In this document: one piece after another, positions 13,299 to 23,407 of the stretch | How the letters are laid out: the number at the start of each line of letters is the position of its first letter | Position numbering within the stretch: position 1 is the first letter of the stretch | DNA from: Clostridiales bacterium | GTDB taxonomy: Bacteria; Bacillota; Clostridia; TANB77; CAG-508 | Reading direction: 5' to 3' | Length of the DNA: 28,799 nucleotides | Assembly (NCBI GenBank): GCA_004554705.1 | Contig: SFKS01000010.1 | Location: forward strand, 1 to 28,799 | Notes under the pieces: model-generated | Told to the model about the DNA's origin: nothing | What the model saw: the letters and a program-made list of their open reading frames with translations, nothing else | Databases searched by the model: none | Position numbers and translations under genes: made by a program

Positions 13299-14537
13299 TT
13301 GACACTATTTGAAGATTTAAAATGGAGAGGACTTATAAAAGATATATCAAGTCCAGAATTAGAAGAAAAATTAAATAAAGGTGGATTGACATTTTATATA
13401 GGAACAGATCCTACTGCAGATAGTTTACACGTAGGACATCTATCAAGTTTTTTAATATCTAAAAGATTACAAAAAGCAGGACATCATCCAATACTACTTG
13501 TAGGTGGTGGAACAGGTATGATAGGTGATCCTAAACCCACAACAGAGAGAGCAATGATTTCAAAAGAGCAAGTTAATAGAAACTTTGAAGGGTTAAAAAA
13601 GCAAGTTGAAGAAATTTTCGGATTTGAGGTTGTAAATAACTATGATTGGATAAAAGACATAGACGTACTAGATTTCCTTAGAGATTATGGAAAATATTTC
13701 AATATAAACTATATGTTAGATAAAGACATAATTAGAAGAAGACTAGACTCAGGAATAACATATACAGAATTTTCATATATGATATTACAAGCACTAGATT
13801 TTAAATATTTACATGAAAACAAAAATGTAAATTTACAATGTGCAGGTTCAGATCAGTGGGGTAACATTACAGCAGGTATAGATTTAATAAGAAGAACCAC
13901 AGGAGATGAAGTATATGGCTTCACGATGCCACTTGTAACAGACTCCAAAGGGCAAAAGATTGGAAAAAGCGAAGGAAATGCAATATGGCTAGATAAAGAA
14001 AGAACATCAAGTTATCAACTATATCAATTCTTTTTAAATGTAGAAGATATAATGGTTATAGACTATTTAAAAATATATACTTTCTTATCAAAAGAAGAAA
14101 TAGAAAAATTAGAAATTAGAAATAAAGAACATCCAGAGCTAAGAGAAGCTCAAAAAACATTAGCTAAAGAGATAATAACTTTCTTACATGGAAAAGAAGA
14201 ATATGAAAGAGCAATAAACTTGGCAGATCACTTATTTAATAATAAATTTAATGACTTATCTAAAAAAGATGTAGAAGACCTATTTAAAAATGAAGACAAA
14301 AACGAAATAGATTTAAATATGAATATAATTGATATGCTACTAACAATGAATGTTGCAAAAAGTAAAAGAGAAGCAAGAGAATTTATAAACACAGGTGCAA
14401 TTTCAATAAATGGAGAAAGAATAACAGATACAGAAAAAACTATAGACATAAGTATGTTTATAGAGAATACATATATTGTAGTAAAAAGAGGAAAGAAAAA
14501 TTACTATATTGGAAAACTTAGTAAAGGAGTAATGTAA
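13299..14537 (+). CDS. tyrS: Tyrosyl-tRNA synthetase
   Basis: This class I aminoacyl-tRNA synthetase charges tRNA-Tyr. The start is TTG behind GGGAGG. Visible motifs: FYIGTDPTADSLHVGHLSSF with the HIGH-like H44-V-G-H47, the tyrosine-pocket segment around QCAGSDQWGN, and the KMSKS-like KIGKS at residues 220-224. The C-terminal 70 residues form the S4-type RNA-binding domain (NVAKSKREAREFINTGAISI then NGERI). The 412-residue length is normal for the TyrS type. It is followed by pyrH after one base, so pyrH translation is probably coupled. No T-box is present, so control by uncharged tRNA must be absent or indirect. Recognition is confident. Confidence 0.96.
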   Translation: MTLFEDLKWRGLIKDISSPELEEKLNKGGLTFYIGTDPTADSLHVGHLSSFLISKRLQKAGHHPILLVGGGTGMIGDPKPTTERAMISKEQVNRNFEGLKKQVEEIFGFEVVNNYDWIKDIDVLDFLRDYGKYFNINYMLDKDIIRRRLDSGITYTEFSYMILQALDFKYLHENKNVNLQCAGSDQWGNITAGIDLIRRTTGDEVYGFTMPLVTDSKGQKIGKSEGNAIWLDKERTSSYQLYQFFLNVEDIMVIDYLKIYTFLSKEEIEKLEIRNKEHPELREAQKTLAKEIITFLHGKEEYERAINLADHLFNNKFNDLSKKDVEDLFKNEDKNEIDLNMNIIDMLLTMNVAKSKREAREFINTGAISINGERITDTEKTIDISMFIENTYIVVKRGKKNYYIGKLSKGVM

Positions 14538-14538
14538 A

Positions 14539-15243
14539 ATGAAAATTGCATACAAACGAATATTGCTAAAACTTAGTGGAGAAGCCCTATCTGGTGAAAG
14601 AAAAAACGGAATAGATGCAGATACATTAGGAAAGATATGTGATAAAATAAAAGAAATAGTTGAAATGGGAGTAGAGGTTTCAATAGTAGTTGGAGGAGGA
14701 AACTTTTGGAGAGGAAGATATGGTCATGAAATGGAAAGAACTACATCAGACTATATGGGAATGCTTGCAACAACAATAAATGGATTAGCATTACAAGATG
14801 CACTAGAGGCAAGAGGAATATATACAAGACTTCAAACAGCAATAGAAATGAGACAAATAGCAGAACCATACATAAAAAGAAAAGCAGCCAAACATTTAGA
14901 AAAAGGAAGAGTAGTAATATTCACATGTGGCACAGGAAATCCATATTTTACAACCGATACAGGTGCAGCCTTGAGAGCAGCAGAAACAAATTCAGAGGTC
15001 ATATTACTTGCAAAAACAATAGATGGAGTATATTCAGCAGATCCAAAAGAAGATAAAAATGCAGTAAAATATGATGAAATATCATATTTAGATATTTTAA
15101 ACAAAGACTTAAAAGTAATGGATTCAACAGCTACATCTTTATGTAGAGACAACAATATTCCACTAGTAGTATTTGGAATAGATGACCCAGAAAATATAGT
15201 TAGAATTATTAAAGGGGAAAGAATTGGCACACTAGTTCGCTAA
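14539..15243 (+). CDS. pyrH: UMP kinase
   Basis: This amino-acid-kinase-fold enzyme makes UDP from UMP in pyrimidine biosynthesis. Motifs: KLSGEALSGE at the phosphate-binding N-terminus, VVGGGNFWRGRYG, DYMGMLATTINGLALQDALE, and FTCGTGNPYFTTDTGAALRA near the UMP site. At 234 residues it is close to the usual 235-245. Its ribosome site AAAGGAG lies inside the end of tyrS. The usual bacterial order is rpsB-tsf-pyrH-frr; here tyrS has taken the upstream place and pyrH-frr are kept. Confidence 0.96.
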   Translation: MKIAYKRILLKLSGEALSGERKNGIDADTLGKICDKIKEIVEMGVEVSIVVGGGNFWRGRYGHEMERTTSDYMGMLATTINGLALQDALEARGIYTRLQTAIEMRQIAEPYIKRKAAKHLEKGRVVIFTCGTGNPYFTTDTGAALRAAETNSEVILLAKTIDGVYSADPKEDKNAVKYDEISYLDILNKDLKVMDSTATSLCRDNNIPLVVFGIDDPENIVRIIKGERIGTLVR

Positions 15244-15307
15244 ATCAAAGAGTAACAACTTTTGTCATTTCTATAACCTAAAAATCATATAAAAGGAGAA
15301 TTTTAAG

Positions 15308-15856
15308 ATGGAATTAAACAGTATTGAAGAAAAAATGAATAAAACAATAAGTGTTTTACAAGAAAATTTAGCAGAAGTAAGAGCTGGTCGTGCAAATCCA
15401 GCAATACTAAATAAGATAATGGTAAATTATTATGGAGTTGAAACACCAATAAATCAAGTAGCAGGAATATCAGTTCCAGAAGCAAGACTAATTGTAATTC
15501 AGCCATGGGATGCTAGTCTACTAAAAGAAATAGAAAAAGAAATATTAAAAGCAGAAATAGGAATAAACCCAAATAATGATGGAAAAGTTATAAGATTAGC
15601 TTTCCCAGAGTTAACAGAAGAAAGAAGAAAAGAGTTAGTAAAAGACATAAGAAAAATGGGAGAGGAATCAAAGGTTTCAGTTCGTTCTATACGAAGAGAA
15701 GGAATGGATATTGCTAAAGCAGAGCAAAAAGAAGGAACAATAACAGAAGATGAACTAAAATCAACAGAAGATAAAATTCAAAAACTTACAGATAGCAAAG
15801 TTGCTGAAATTGACAAAGCAATAGAAAACAAAGAAAAAGAAATAATGAGTGTTTAA
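15308..15856 (+). CDS. frr: Ribosome recycling factor
   Basis: RRF works with EF-G to split the post-termination ribosome. The sequence is the canonical helical form: LQENLAEVRAGRANPAILNK, VAGISVPEARLIVIQPWDAS, GINPNNDGKVIRLAFPELTE, and VRSIRREGMDIAKAEQKEG. The length, 182, is slightly under the common 185. AAAGGAG precedes the ATG. It is 64 bases after pyrH and ends at a clear terminator, so tyrS-pyrH-frr is a closed operon. Confidence 0.97.
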   Translation: MELNSIEEKMNKTISVLQENLAEVRAGRANPAILNKIMVNYYGVETPINQVAGISVPEARLIVIQPWDASLLKEIEKEILKAEIGINPNNDGKVIRLAFPELTEERRKELVKDIRKMGEESKVSVRSIRREGMDIAKAEQKEGTITEDELKSTEDKIQKLTDSKVAEIDKAIENKEKEIMSV

Positions 15857-15859
15857 TGG

Positions 15860-15887
15860 AATGTGTCATAAAGGCACATTTTTTTTA
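15860..15887 (+). terminator. Terminator of the tyrS-pyrH-frr operon
   Basis: AATGTG (15860-15865) / CACATT (15875-15880) followed by a run of T. Confidence 0.75.
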
Positions 15888-16031
15888 TGAATAATGATTT
15901 ATTTGTCGAATTTTGTCGAATAAGCTCGAAACAGGACGAACGATTTTCCTTGCTTTTATTAGTAATTTGATGTATTATAAAAAAGTAGTCTTTTTACTAT
16001 ATAATAAATACTAAGAAAGGGGAAGAAGAAT

Positions 16032-16370
16032 GTGAAAAACTTAGGAAACTACTATGGTGCTACACTAATAGACACAACAGATTTAGTAGATACAAGTAAC
16101 AAAAATAGAATTATATTAGAATATTACAAGAATAAAAAGCATTCATTAAAAAAGGTAAAACTAAAGACTTCTTATGGTATAACAGTTGTAAAAAAAGAAT
16201 ACAAAGAAGATAAAGTAAAATTAGAATCAAATACCATTAAACAAATATCAACAAATGAAGCGAAAATTAAAAACATTATAAAAGTATTAAAAACATATAA
16301 AGTAACACCAATTGCACTAAATGATGTTTTGACAGACTTATTAAAAACATCAGAATTTCAAGAAAATTAG
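16032..16370 (+). CDS. DUF6514-like small protein (112 aa)
   Basis: The GTG start at 16032 lies behind AAGAAAGGGG. The C-terminal half (YGITVVKKEYKEDKVKLESN, then KVLKTYKVTPIALNDVLTDL) matches the pattern I remember for DUF6514, a short Clostridia family of unknown function: a beta-strand Y-G-I segment, V-x-P-x-x-L-x-D-V-L near the end. The N-terminal half is polar and basic. It is soluble and has no catalytic motif. It is monocistronic, between two terminators. The family assignment is from memory. Confidence 0.6.
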   Translation: MKNLGNYYGATLIDTTDLVDTSNKNRIILEYYKNKKHSLKKVKLKTSYGITVVKKEYKEDKVKLESNTIKQISTNEAKIKNIIKVLKTYKVTPIALNDVLTDLLKTSEFQEN

Positions 16371-16379
16371 AAAGTTTCT

Positions 16380-16447
16380 AATAGGGATGGAATATTTTCA
16401 TAAGATATTTAACTTATAAAAATATCCTGTCCCTATTGAAATTTTTT
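16380..16447 (+). terminator. Long terminator after the DUF6514-like gene
   Basis: AATAGGGATGGAATATTTT (16380-16398) pairs with AAAATATCCTGTCCCTATT (through 16437) except for one mismatch; a T run follows. Confidence 0.85.
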
Positions 16448-16522
16448 GATAAACTGCTTTACTTTTTAGCGAAGTTATTATAAAATAATTACATAATAAA
16501 AAGAAGGAGCAGGGATGTGTAA

Positions 16523-19229
16523 ATGACTAGCAATTGGTTTAATAAAACTGTAGAAGAAACAGTTAGACAGCTAGAAACAAATGAAGAAATTGGATTAACA
16601 ACAGAGGAAGTAAAAAAAAGGCAAGAAAAATACGGGCTAAATGAATTAGCTACAAAAAAGAAGAAAAGTACTTTTGTAAAGTTCTTGGAGCAATTCAAAG
16701 ACTTTATGATAATAGTACTTATTATTTCAGCTATAATATCAGGAATAGTAGGAGTTAAACAAGAAGGAATTTCAGGCATAACTGATACTATTATTATTTT
16801 AATAGTTGTTATTGCAAACGCAATAATAGGAGTTTTGCAAGAAAATAAAGCTGAAAAATCACTAGAAGCATTGCAAAAGTTAAGTAGCCATGTTGCAAAA
16901 GTTATGAGAAATGGAAAATTAGAAGTTGTTCCATCAAGAGAACTAGTACCAGGAGATATTGTTATTTTAGAAACGGGAGATTATGTGCCAGCAGACTTAA
17001 GAATAATTGAAGCAATAAATTTAAAATCCCAAGAAGCAGCCTTAACAGGAGAATCTGTGCCAGTAGAAAAGATGGCAGAAAAAATAGAAGATGAAAAAAT
17101 AGGTATTGGAGACAGAATAAATATGTTATTCTCTTCAAGCCTAGTTACATATGGTAGGGGCAAGGCCATAGTAGTTGATACAGGTATGAATACAGAAGTA
17201 GGTAAAATAGCAGACATTATAAATTCAGCAGAAGAAGGAGAAACACCTCTTCAGGCAAAACTAAATAAACTAGGCAAAACGCTAGGAATACTTGCATTGA
17301 TAATTTGTTTTGTAATATTTGGAATAGGTCTTTTATATGGAAAAGATGTTATAGAAATGTTCTTAACGGCAGTAAGCTTAGCAGTTGCAGCAATACCAGA
17401 AGGTCTACCAGCTGTATCAACAATAGTTCTAGCAATAGGTGTTCAAAGAATGGTAAAGAAAAATGCCATTGTTAAAAAACTTCCAGCAGTAGAAACATTA
17501 GGAAGTGCAACAGTTATCTGTTCAGATAAAACAGGAACTTTAACACAAAACAAGATGACAGTAGAAAAAATCTTCTATAATAACAAAATTCATAATGTTA
17601 AAGACTTCAAAAGAGATTTAGCAGATGAAGATTTAAATAAATTAATATATGCAAGTATGTTATGTAATGATACAAAAATATCAGAAAATAATAAACTTAC
17701 AGGAGATCCAACAGAAACAGCACTTGTAGACTTAGGTTTTAAATTAGATTATGAAGGAAAAATATATGGTCAATATCCTCGAGTAAAGGAAATCCCATTT
17801 GATTCAGACAGAAAATTAATGACAACAGTTCATCTTGATAATGGTAAATATATTGTATACACAAAAGGTGGTGTAGATGAGCTTCTAGCAAGATGTACAA
17901 GATATCTTCTAAATGGAGAGATAAAAGAAGATTTAAGTGGCTTTAAAGAGCAAATTAGAAAAGTAAATAATGAAATGGCAAGTTCTGCATTAAGAGTTCT
18001 AGCAATGGCATATAAAGTGTTAGACTATGAGCCTTCAAATGAAGAAATGAAGAATATGGAAAATGACTTGATTTATATAGGAATGGTAGGAATGATAGAT
18101 CCACCAAGACTAGAAGTAAAAGATGCAGTTGCAACCTGTAAAAAGGCAGGAATAAAAACAGTAATGATTACAGGAGACCACAAGGTTACGGCAATAGCAA
18201 TAGCCAAGACACTTGGAATACTAGAAAATGAAGATGAAGCTATAACAGGATTAGAACTTGAAGAGATGAGCCAAGAGGAATTGGAAAAAAATATACGTAA
18301 ATATTCGGTATATGCAAGAGTATCTCCAGAACATAAGGTAAGAATAGTAAAGGCATGGCAAGCAAATGGAGAAATTGTTGCAATGACAGGAGATGGAGTA
18401 AATGATGCACCATCACTAAAAATAGCAGATATTGGTTGTGCAATGGGTGTAGTTGGAACAGATGTTGCAAAAGAAGCAGCAGATGTAATTCTAACAGATG
18501 ATAACTTTGCAACAGTAGTAACGGCAGTAGAAGAGGGACGCCGTATCTATGATAATATTTTAAAAGCAATACAGTTCTTACTATCAAGCAATATAGGAGA
18601 AATAGTAACACTATTTATGGCAATATTAATAACACCATGGCTTTCAAAGAAATTTGGAATAGATATAAATATAATACAAACTTTACTTCCAATACACTTA
18701 TTATGGATAAACTTAGTAACAGACTCACTTCCAGCATTAGCACTAGCGGTTGATCCTGCAGAAGATGATATAATGAATAGAAAACCATTAAAACATAAAG
18801 GGCGGAGTATTTACAAAAGGTATGACATGGAGAATAATTTACCAAGGAATAATGGTAGGGCTTTTAACCTTAATGGCCTTTATACTAGGTCTAAGTACAC
18901 CAGATAAATCACCAGAGGAAAGAGTTATAATAGGTCAAACAATGGCATTTTATGTACTTGCACTATCAGAGTTAGTACACATATTTAATATAAGAAATAA
19001 CCACAAATCAGTATTTAAATCAAATCCATTTAACAATAAAAAACTAATATTAGCAGAAATCGTGTCAGCATCATTAATGTTTATAATACTATTCACATCG
19101 CAACTAAGAAAAATATTCAATATAGTATTATTACCAAAAGAACATATATTTGAAATAGTATTATTAGTATTTGCACCATTAGTAATAGTTGAAATGTTTA
19201 AGTTATTAAAAATAAATGGAAAAGAATGA
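16523..19229 (+). pseudogene. Ca2+-type P-ATPase interrupted by a single-base frameshift
   Basis: This P2-type ATPase is related to bacterial SERCA-like calcium pumps. Motifs in order: N-terminal cation-ATPase domain (GLTTEEVKKRQEKYGLNELA), TGES in ALTGESVPVEK, M4 AAIPEGLPAVSTIVLAIG, phosphorylation site SDKTGTLTQNKM (D335), the KGGVDELLARC nucleotide-binding segment, TGDGVNDAPSLK hinge, M5 SNIGEIVTLF, and M6 LLWINLVTDSLPALALAVDP. M4 Glu and the M6 Asn/Asp match calcium ligands in SERCA. At the GGG run 18800-18802 the frame is lost: frame 1 continues as junk to a stop at 18907, while the +1 frame reads GGVFTKGMTWRIIYQGIMVG and the last four helices to 19229. With one G removed the protein would be about 901 residues, normal for the family. 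The truncated product would lack helices M7-M10. Confidence 0.9.
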
Positions 19230-19242
19230 TAATAAAAAAGAA

Positions 19243-19284
19243 AATAACAACTCGAAGACTGTAACCGAGTTGTTATTTTTTTCA
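19243..19284. terminator. Terminator after the P-ATPase
   Basis: The perfect stem AATAACAACTCG (19243-19254) / CGAGTTGTTATT (19266-19277) followed by TTTTTTC. Confidence 0.9.
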
Positions 19285-19304
19285 ACATTTACCACATATT
19301 TCTC

Positions 19305-19333
19305 TTGACTACTGATAAAAATTAATGTATTAT
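19305..19333 (+). promoter_or_regulatory. Promoter of clpE
   Basis: TTGACT (19305-19310), a 17-base spacer and TATTAT (19328-19333). I see no pair of GGTCAAA-type heptads (CtsR box) and no CIRCE element in the 90 bases upstream of clpE. Confidence 0.55.
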
Positions 19334-19371
19334 ATAATAGTATATAAAGAAGGAATAGGTGATTTTCATAT

Positions 19372-21645
19372 ATGTTATGTTCAGTATGCCATAAAAATGT
19401 GGCTGTAATTTTCGCAAAAAAAATAGATGGAGATAAAAGCACAATGGAGGGCTATTGCTTAGAGTGTGCTAAAAAGAAAGGAATTAATCCACTAGAGTTT
19501 TTAGTTCAACAATCAGGACTAACAGAAGAACAAATAGAGGATATGTCTAATCAATTTGAAACAATTCTAGGAGAAGTTTCAGAGAATATAAATCCAGAGA
19601 ATTTAGAAAGTATAGAAGGAGAAGGAGCTAGTTTGGGTTCAATTTTTTCAAATATGTTTGGAGGAAAAAACGGAGAAACTTCAAAGGAAAAAGAACAAAA
19701 AAGTAACACTAAGGTGAAAACTAAACAAAAAGAAAAGAAAAAGAGTTTTCTAGATGTATATGGCACAAATCTAACAGCAAAAGCGAGAAAAAATGAAATA
19801 GATGAAGTTGTTGGAAGAAACATGGAAATTGAAAGAGTTATTCAAATTTTAAATAGACGTTTAAAAAATAATCCATGTTTAATAGGAGAGCCAGGAGTTG
19901 GAAAAACCGCAATAGCAAATGGATTAGCAATAAAAATTGCAAGACAAGAAGTTCCAGCGAAACTTTTAAATAAAGAAGTATATTTGCTAGATATGACAGC
20001 TGTTGTAGCAGGAACACAGTTTAGAGGTCAATTTGAAGGCAGAATGAAAGCAATTATTGATGAATGTAAACAATCAAAGAATATCATTTTAGTTATAGAT
20101 GAAATACATAATATAATTGGCGCAGGAGATGGGGAACATTCAATGAATGCAGCAAATATTTTAAAACCATCACTAGCAAATGGAGAAGTCCAACTAATTG
20201 GAACAACAACCTTAAAAGAATATAGAAAATATGTTGAAAAGGATACTGCATTAGAAAGACGTTTACAACCAGTTTTAGTTGAAGAACCAACAGTCCTAGC
20301 AACAATTGAGATTTTAAAAGAAATTAAGAAATATTACGAAGACTTTCATAAAGTTGCAATATCAAATGATGTTATAGAACAAACAGTTAAAATGTCTGAA
20401 AAATACATACATGATAGATTTTTACCAGACAAAGCAATAGACATATTAGATGAAGCATGTGCGAAAATAAATTTAAATAATAAAGAATTATATGAACTAG
20501 AAATATTAAAAAACAAACTTGCAAAAATAGAAGAAGAAAAAGAAGAAGCGGTACAATCAGATTCAATTGAAGATTATCAAAAAGCAGCAGATTTAAAAAC
20601 AGAGGAATGTAATATAAAGGATAGAATAAACGAATTAAATTCAAAATTAGTAGTTAAAAAACTTACAGTTCAAGATGTTGCAGAGGTAATAGAACACACA
20701 ACCAAAATACCCGTAAAAAAAATAACTGAAGCAGAAACACAAAAATTGCTAAATCTAGAATCAAACCTACATAACAGAATAATAGGTCAAGATGAAGCTG
20801 TAAAGGCAGTAGCAAAGGCAATTAGAAGGAATAGAGCAGGACTACAAAGTTCAAAAAGACCACCATCATTTATATTTGTAGGACCAACGGGCGTAGGAAA
20901 AACAGAACTTGCAAAAACTATTGCTTATGAAATGTTTGGAAGTGAAGATGCAATAATAAGAATTGATATGTCTGAATATATGGAAAGTCATTCAACTGCC
21001 AAACTTATAGGCTCACCTCCTGGATATGTAGGATATGATGATGCAGGTCAGCTAACAGAAAAAGTAAAAAGAAAACCATATTCAATAATTCTATTAGATG
21101 AAATTGAAAAAGCACATCAAGATGTATTTAATATATTACTTCAAATATTAGATGACGGAAAACTTACAGATTCACAAGGAAATACAGTAAGTTTTGAAAA
21201 CACGATAATAATAATGACATCAAATGCCGGTTCTAATTTAAACACCAATTCAATAGGATTTGGTAAGAGTTCTTTAGATAAGAATAAGATAGAAAGTGCA
21301 TTAAAGGATATATTCAGACCAGAATTCTTAAATAGAGTAGATGAAATAATAAGCTTTGATAGTTTAACAAAAGAACAATTACTTCAAATTGTAGATTTAT
21401 TATTAAAAAACACTCAAAATGCATTAGATAATAAAAATATCAAATTAGAAGTATCAGAAGAAGCAAAAAAATATATACTAGAAAAAGGAACAGACCTAAA
21501 ATATGGAGCAAGACCATTAAGAAGAGCAATTCAAAAGTATATAGAAGATGAAATATCTGAAATGATATTAAAAGGAGAAATAGAACAATACCAAACTGTG
21601 GAAGTTTCACTAGAAGATGATAAACTTAAATTTATCTCAAAATAA
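19372..21645 (+). CDS. clpE: ClpE-type AAA+ unfoldase
   Basis: This is a Hsp100/Clp ATPase of the ClpE branch. The N-terminus is a zinc ribbon, C3-x2-C6 and C29-x2-C32, in place of the ClpC N-domain, followed by a linker rich in Ser, Lys and Glu. The first AAA+ module has Walker A GEPGVGKT (172-179) and Walker B VIDEIH; a coiled-coil/UVR-like segment (KAADLKTEECNIKDRINELN) sits between the modules; the second has GPTGVGKT (504-511), Walker B LLDEIEKAH and the Arg finger FRPEFLNRVDEI, with GARPLRRAI at the end. At 757 residues it is longer than B. subtilis ClpE (about 700) by its linker. ClpE works with ClpP in heat-shock proteolysis. It is followed after 9 bases by the pgsA-like gene. Confidence 0.9.
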   Translation: MLCSVCHKNVAVIFAKKIDGDKSTMEGYCLECAKKKGINPLEFLVQQSGLTEEQIEDMSNQFETILGEVSENINPENLESIEGEGASLGSIFSNMFGGKNGETSKEKEQKSNTKVKTKQKEKKKSFLDVYGTNLTAKARKNEIDEVVGRNMEIERVIQILNRRLKNNPCLIGEPGVGKTAIANGLAIKIARQEVPAKLLNKEVYLLDMTAVVAGTQFRGQFEGRMKAIIDECKQSKNIILVIDEIHNIIGAGDGEHSMNAANILKPSLANGEVQLIGTTTLKEYRKYVEKDTALERRLQPVLVEEPTVLATIEILKEIKKYYEDFHKVAISNDVIEQTVKMSEKYIHDRFLPDKAIDILDEACAKINLNNKELYELEILKNKLAKIEEEKEEAVQSDSIEDYQKAADLKTEECNIKDRINELNSKLVVKKLTVQDVAEVIEHTTKIPVKKITEAETQKLLNLESNLHNRIIGQDEAVKAVAKAIRRNRAGLQSSKRPPSFIFVGPTGVGKTELAKTIAYEMFGSEDAIIRIDMSEYMESHSTAKLIGSPPGYVGYDDAGQLTEKVKRKPYSIILLDEIEKAHQDVFNILLQILDDGKLTDSQGNTVSFENTIIIMTSNAGSNLNTNSIGFGKSSLDKNKIESALKDIFRPEFLNRVDEIISFDSLTKEQLLQIVDLLLKNTQNALDNKNIKLEVSEEAKKYILEKGTDLKYGARPLRRAIQKYIEDEISEMILKGEIEQYQTVEVSLEDDKLKFISK

Positions 21646-21654
21646 GGAGGAAAT

Positions 21655-22224
21655 ATGCTTAAATATGTACCAAATGCCTTAACAATATTAAGATTTTTAC
21701 TTATACCAATTATAATAATATCATGTGTACAAGGACAATACACTGTAGCAATAATAGTTCTTACAATATCAGGACTTACCGATATTTTAGATGGGACAAT
21801 CGCTAGAAAATATAACTTAATAACAGACTTTGGAAAATTAATGGATCCATTAGCAGATAAAGCAACACAAATAAGCTTATTAACTACTCTTTTCATAAAA
21901 GGAGTAATTCCAATATGGATATTAGCAATAGTAGTATTAAAAGAATTCTGTATGGTATCGGGAGCTTCCTTCCTATATGGAAAAGAACTAGTTGTATCAA
22001 GCAAGTGGTATGGGAAACTTGCAACAGTGCTATTCTATGTGGCAATGGTAATATCACTATTACTAGAACAGATAGGAGAAACTCAAAGCAATTTAATAAG
22101 AGCAATTGGAATAGGCGGCACAATAATATACTACTTGGCAGTAATAACCACAATAGCATCACTTATCTTGTATATGAAGGCTTTTTATGTACAAGGATAC
22201 CTTAGAAAGAATAATGAAAAATGA
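21655..22224 (+). CDS. pgsA: CDP-alcohol phosphatidyltransferase, PgsA-like
   Basis: This integral membrane enzyme most likely makes phosphatidylglycerol phosphate from CDP-diacylglycerol and glycerol-3-phosphate. The CDP-alcohol transferase motif D-G-x2-A-R-x8-G-x3-D-x3-D is complete in DGTIARKYNLITDFGKLMDP then LADK. The N-terminus (LKYVPNALTILRFLLIPIII) and the 189-residue length match PgsA, and about six hydrophobic segments are present. GGAGG lies 5 bases upstream of the ATG; it overlaps no gene but is close enough to clpE to share its transcript. Other members of the family (PssA, cardiolipin-type) cannot be fully excluded. Confidence 0.85.
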   Translation: MLKYVPNALTILRFLLIPIIIISCVQGQYTVAIIVLTISGLTDILDGTIARKYNLITDFGKLMDPLADKATQISLLTTLFIKGVIPIWILAIVVLKEFCMVSGASFLYGKELVVSSKWYGKLATVLFYVAMVISLLLEQIGETQSNLIRAIGIGGTIIYYLAVITTIASLILYMKAFYVQGYLRKNNEK

Positions 22225-22236
22225 ATACTATTCTGT

Positions 22237-22263
22237 AAAGACGAGCATTGCTCGTCTTTAATA
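22237..22263. terminator. Bidirectional terminator between convergent genes
   Basis: AAAGACGAG (22237-22245) / CTCGTCTTT (22251-22259), A-rich on one side and T-rich on the other, between pgsA and the cysteine-synthase-like gene. Confidence 0.8.
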
Positions 22264-22271
22264 TATATAAT

Positions 22272-23241
22272 TTATATTTTTTTTATACTTATAAATTTAA
22301 CTTGATTAGAAACGAAATCAAGATTATTATATACTATATTTTCATCTGCAAGTTCAGTGGAAAGATATTTCTTGCTATCATCTGAAAAAACAGTAATTGC
22401 TGGTTTTGAAAGCTTTTCATTCAACAATATGGCTCCGGATAGCATATGCACCACTTGAAATTCCAACTCCTAAGCCAAGCTCTTTAGAAATTTTACGTGC
22501 CATATTAATTGCATCATCATCTTCAACACCAAACACGCCATCAATCAAAGAAGTATCAACAATTTTAGGCATAAAATCATCAGCAATTCCACTTATTTTG
22601 CTATGACCTTTTAGCTTACCACCAGAAATAATTGGCATATTATTAGGCTCAACACAATAGGTTTTTAAATGCTTATTATATTCTTTTAGTCTTTTAGAAA
22701 TTCCTGTAAAAGTTCCACCAGAGCCAATTCCAGCAACAAACCCTCCAATTAAATTTCCAACAACATTTATAATTTCTAAACCAGCTCCGAAATAATAAGC
22801 ATTAGCATTATCCATATTTTTAAATTGCAAAGTTTCAAAAGCACCAGTTTGTTGAGCAAATGAATGACTATTGGCAAGAGCTATATTAAAAGCATCATGT
22901 TCATCATAATTTAAATGAAGGATGGCTCCATATAATTTTAAAAGTTGTTTCCTTTCTTCAGAAACAAAACTTGGCATAAAAATATGAACTTGATTACCTA
23001 GCATTGAACCGATAGCAGCAATTCCTAATCCAAAATTGCCACTAGTTGCTTCTACAATAGGTTGTTTTTCCTTTAAATCTCCACGTTCTATCGCTTTTTG
23101 TAAAATATAATAAGCAGGACGATCTTTAATACTTCCTGTTAAATTATAGCTTTCTAATTTTGCATAAAAGCTCTTAACATTTCCTTTATACATATATTTA
23201 ATTTCTACAGTAGGGGTATTCCCAATAGGTAATTCTAGCAT
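22272..23241 (-). pseudogene. Cysteine-synthase-like PLP enzyme with a frameshift near its C-terminus
   Basis: This fold-type II PLP enzyme of the O-acetylserine sulfhydrylase/cystathionine-synthase group starts at ATG 23241. Motifs: LPIGNTPTVEI, the PLP lysine K39 in LTGSIKDRPAYY, the Asn loop EATSGNFGLGIAAIG, the phosphate cradle GIGSGGTFTGISKRL, and GLGVGISSGA near the end. After SSGA the frame reads AYAIRSHIVE and stops at 22417; with one T skipped it continues as MLSGAILLNEKLSKPAITVF, then SDDSKKYLSTEL, the expected C-terminal strand. The repaired length is about 322, normal for the family. It is monocistronic from a good promoter. The lost segment contributes to the PLP-site lid, so the truncated protein is probably inactive. 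The substrate could be serine derivatives rather than O-acetylserine. Confidence 0.85.
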
Positions 23242-23290
23242 TTTATTTAATCCTTTCTAATTACAACTAAAAAACAAATTGCAGTTTGAA

Positions 23291-23320
23291 ATTATATCAC
23301 ATAATAGTAAAAGGTGTCAA
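23291..23320 (-). promoter_or_regulatory. Promoter of the cysteine-synthase-like gene
   Basis: On the minus strand TTGACA (23320-23315), an 18-base spacer and TATAAT (23296-23291): both boxes match consensus. Confidence 0.8.
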
Positions 23321-23407
23321 TATAAAGCATAATATGGTAGGAAAATATAAAAATGATAGAACTATTAAGAAGTTTCATAAAAAAACGAGAAAAAAATAAA
23401 AGATTTG

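Noticed and set aside
18795..18810. Programmed +1 frameshifting in the P-ATPase.
   Set aside because: There is no stop codon or rare-codon shift site at the GGG run, and the family is not known to use frameshifting.
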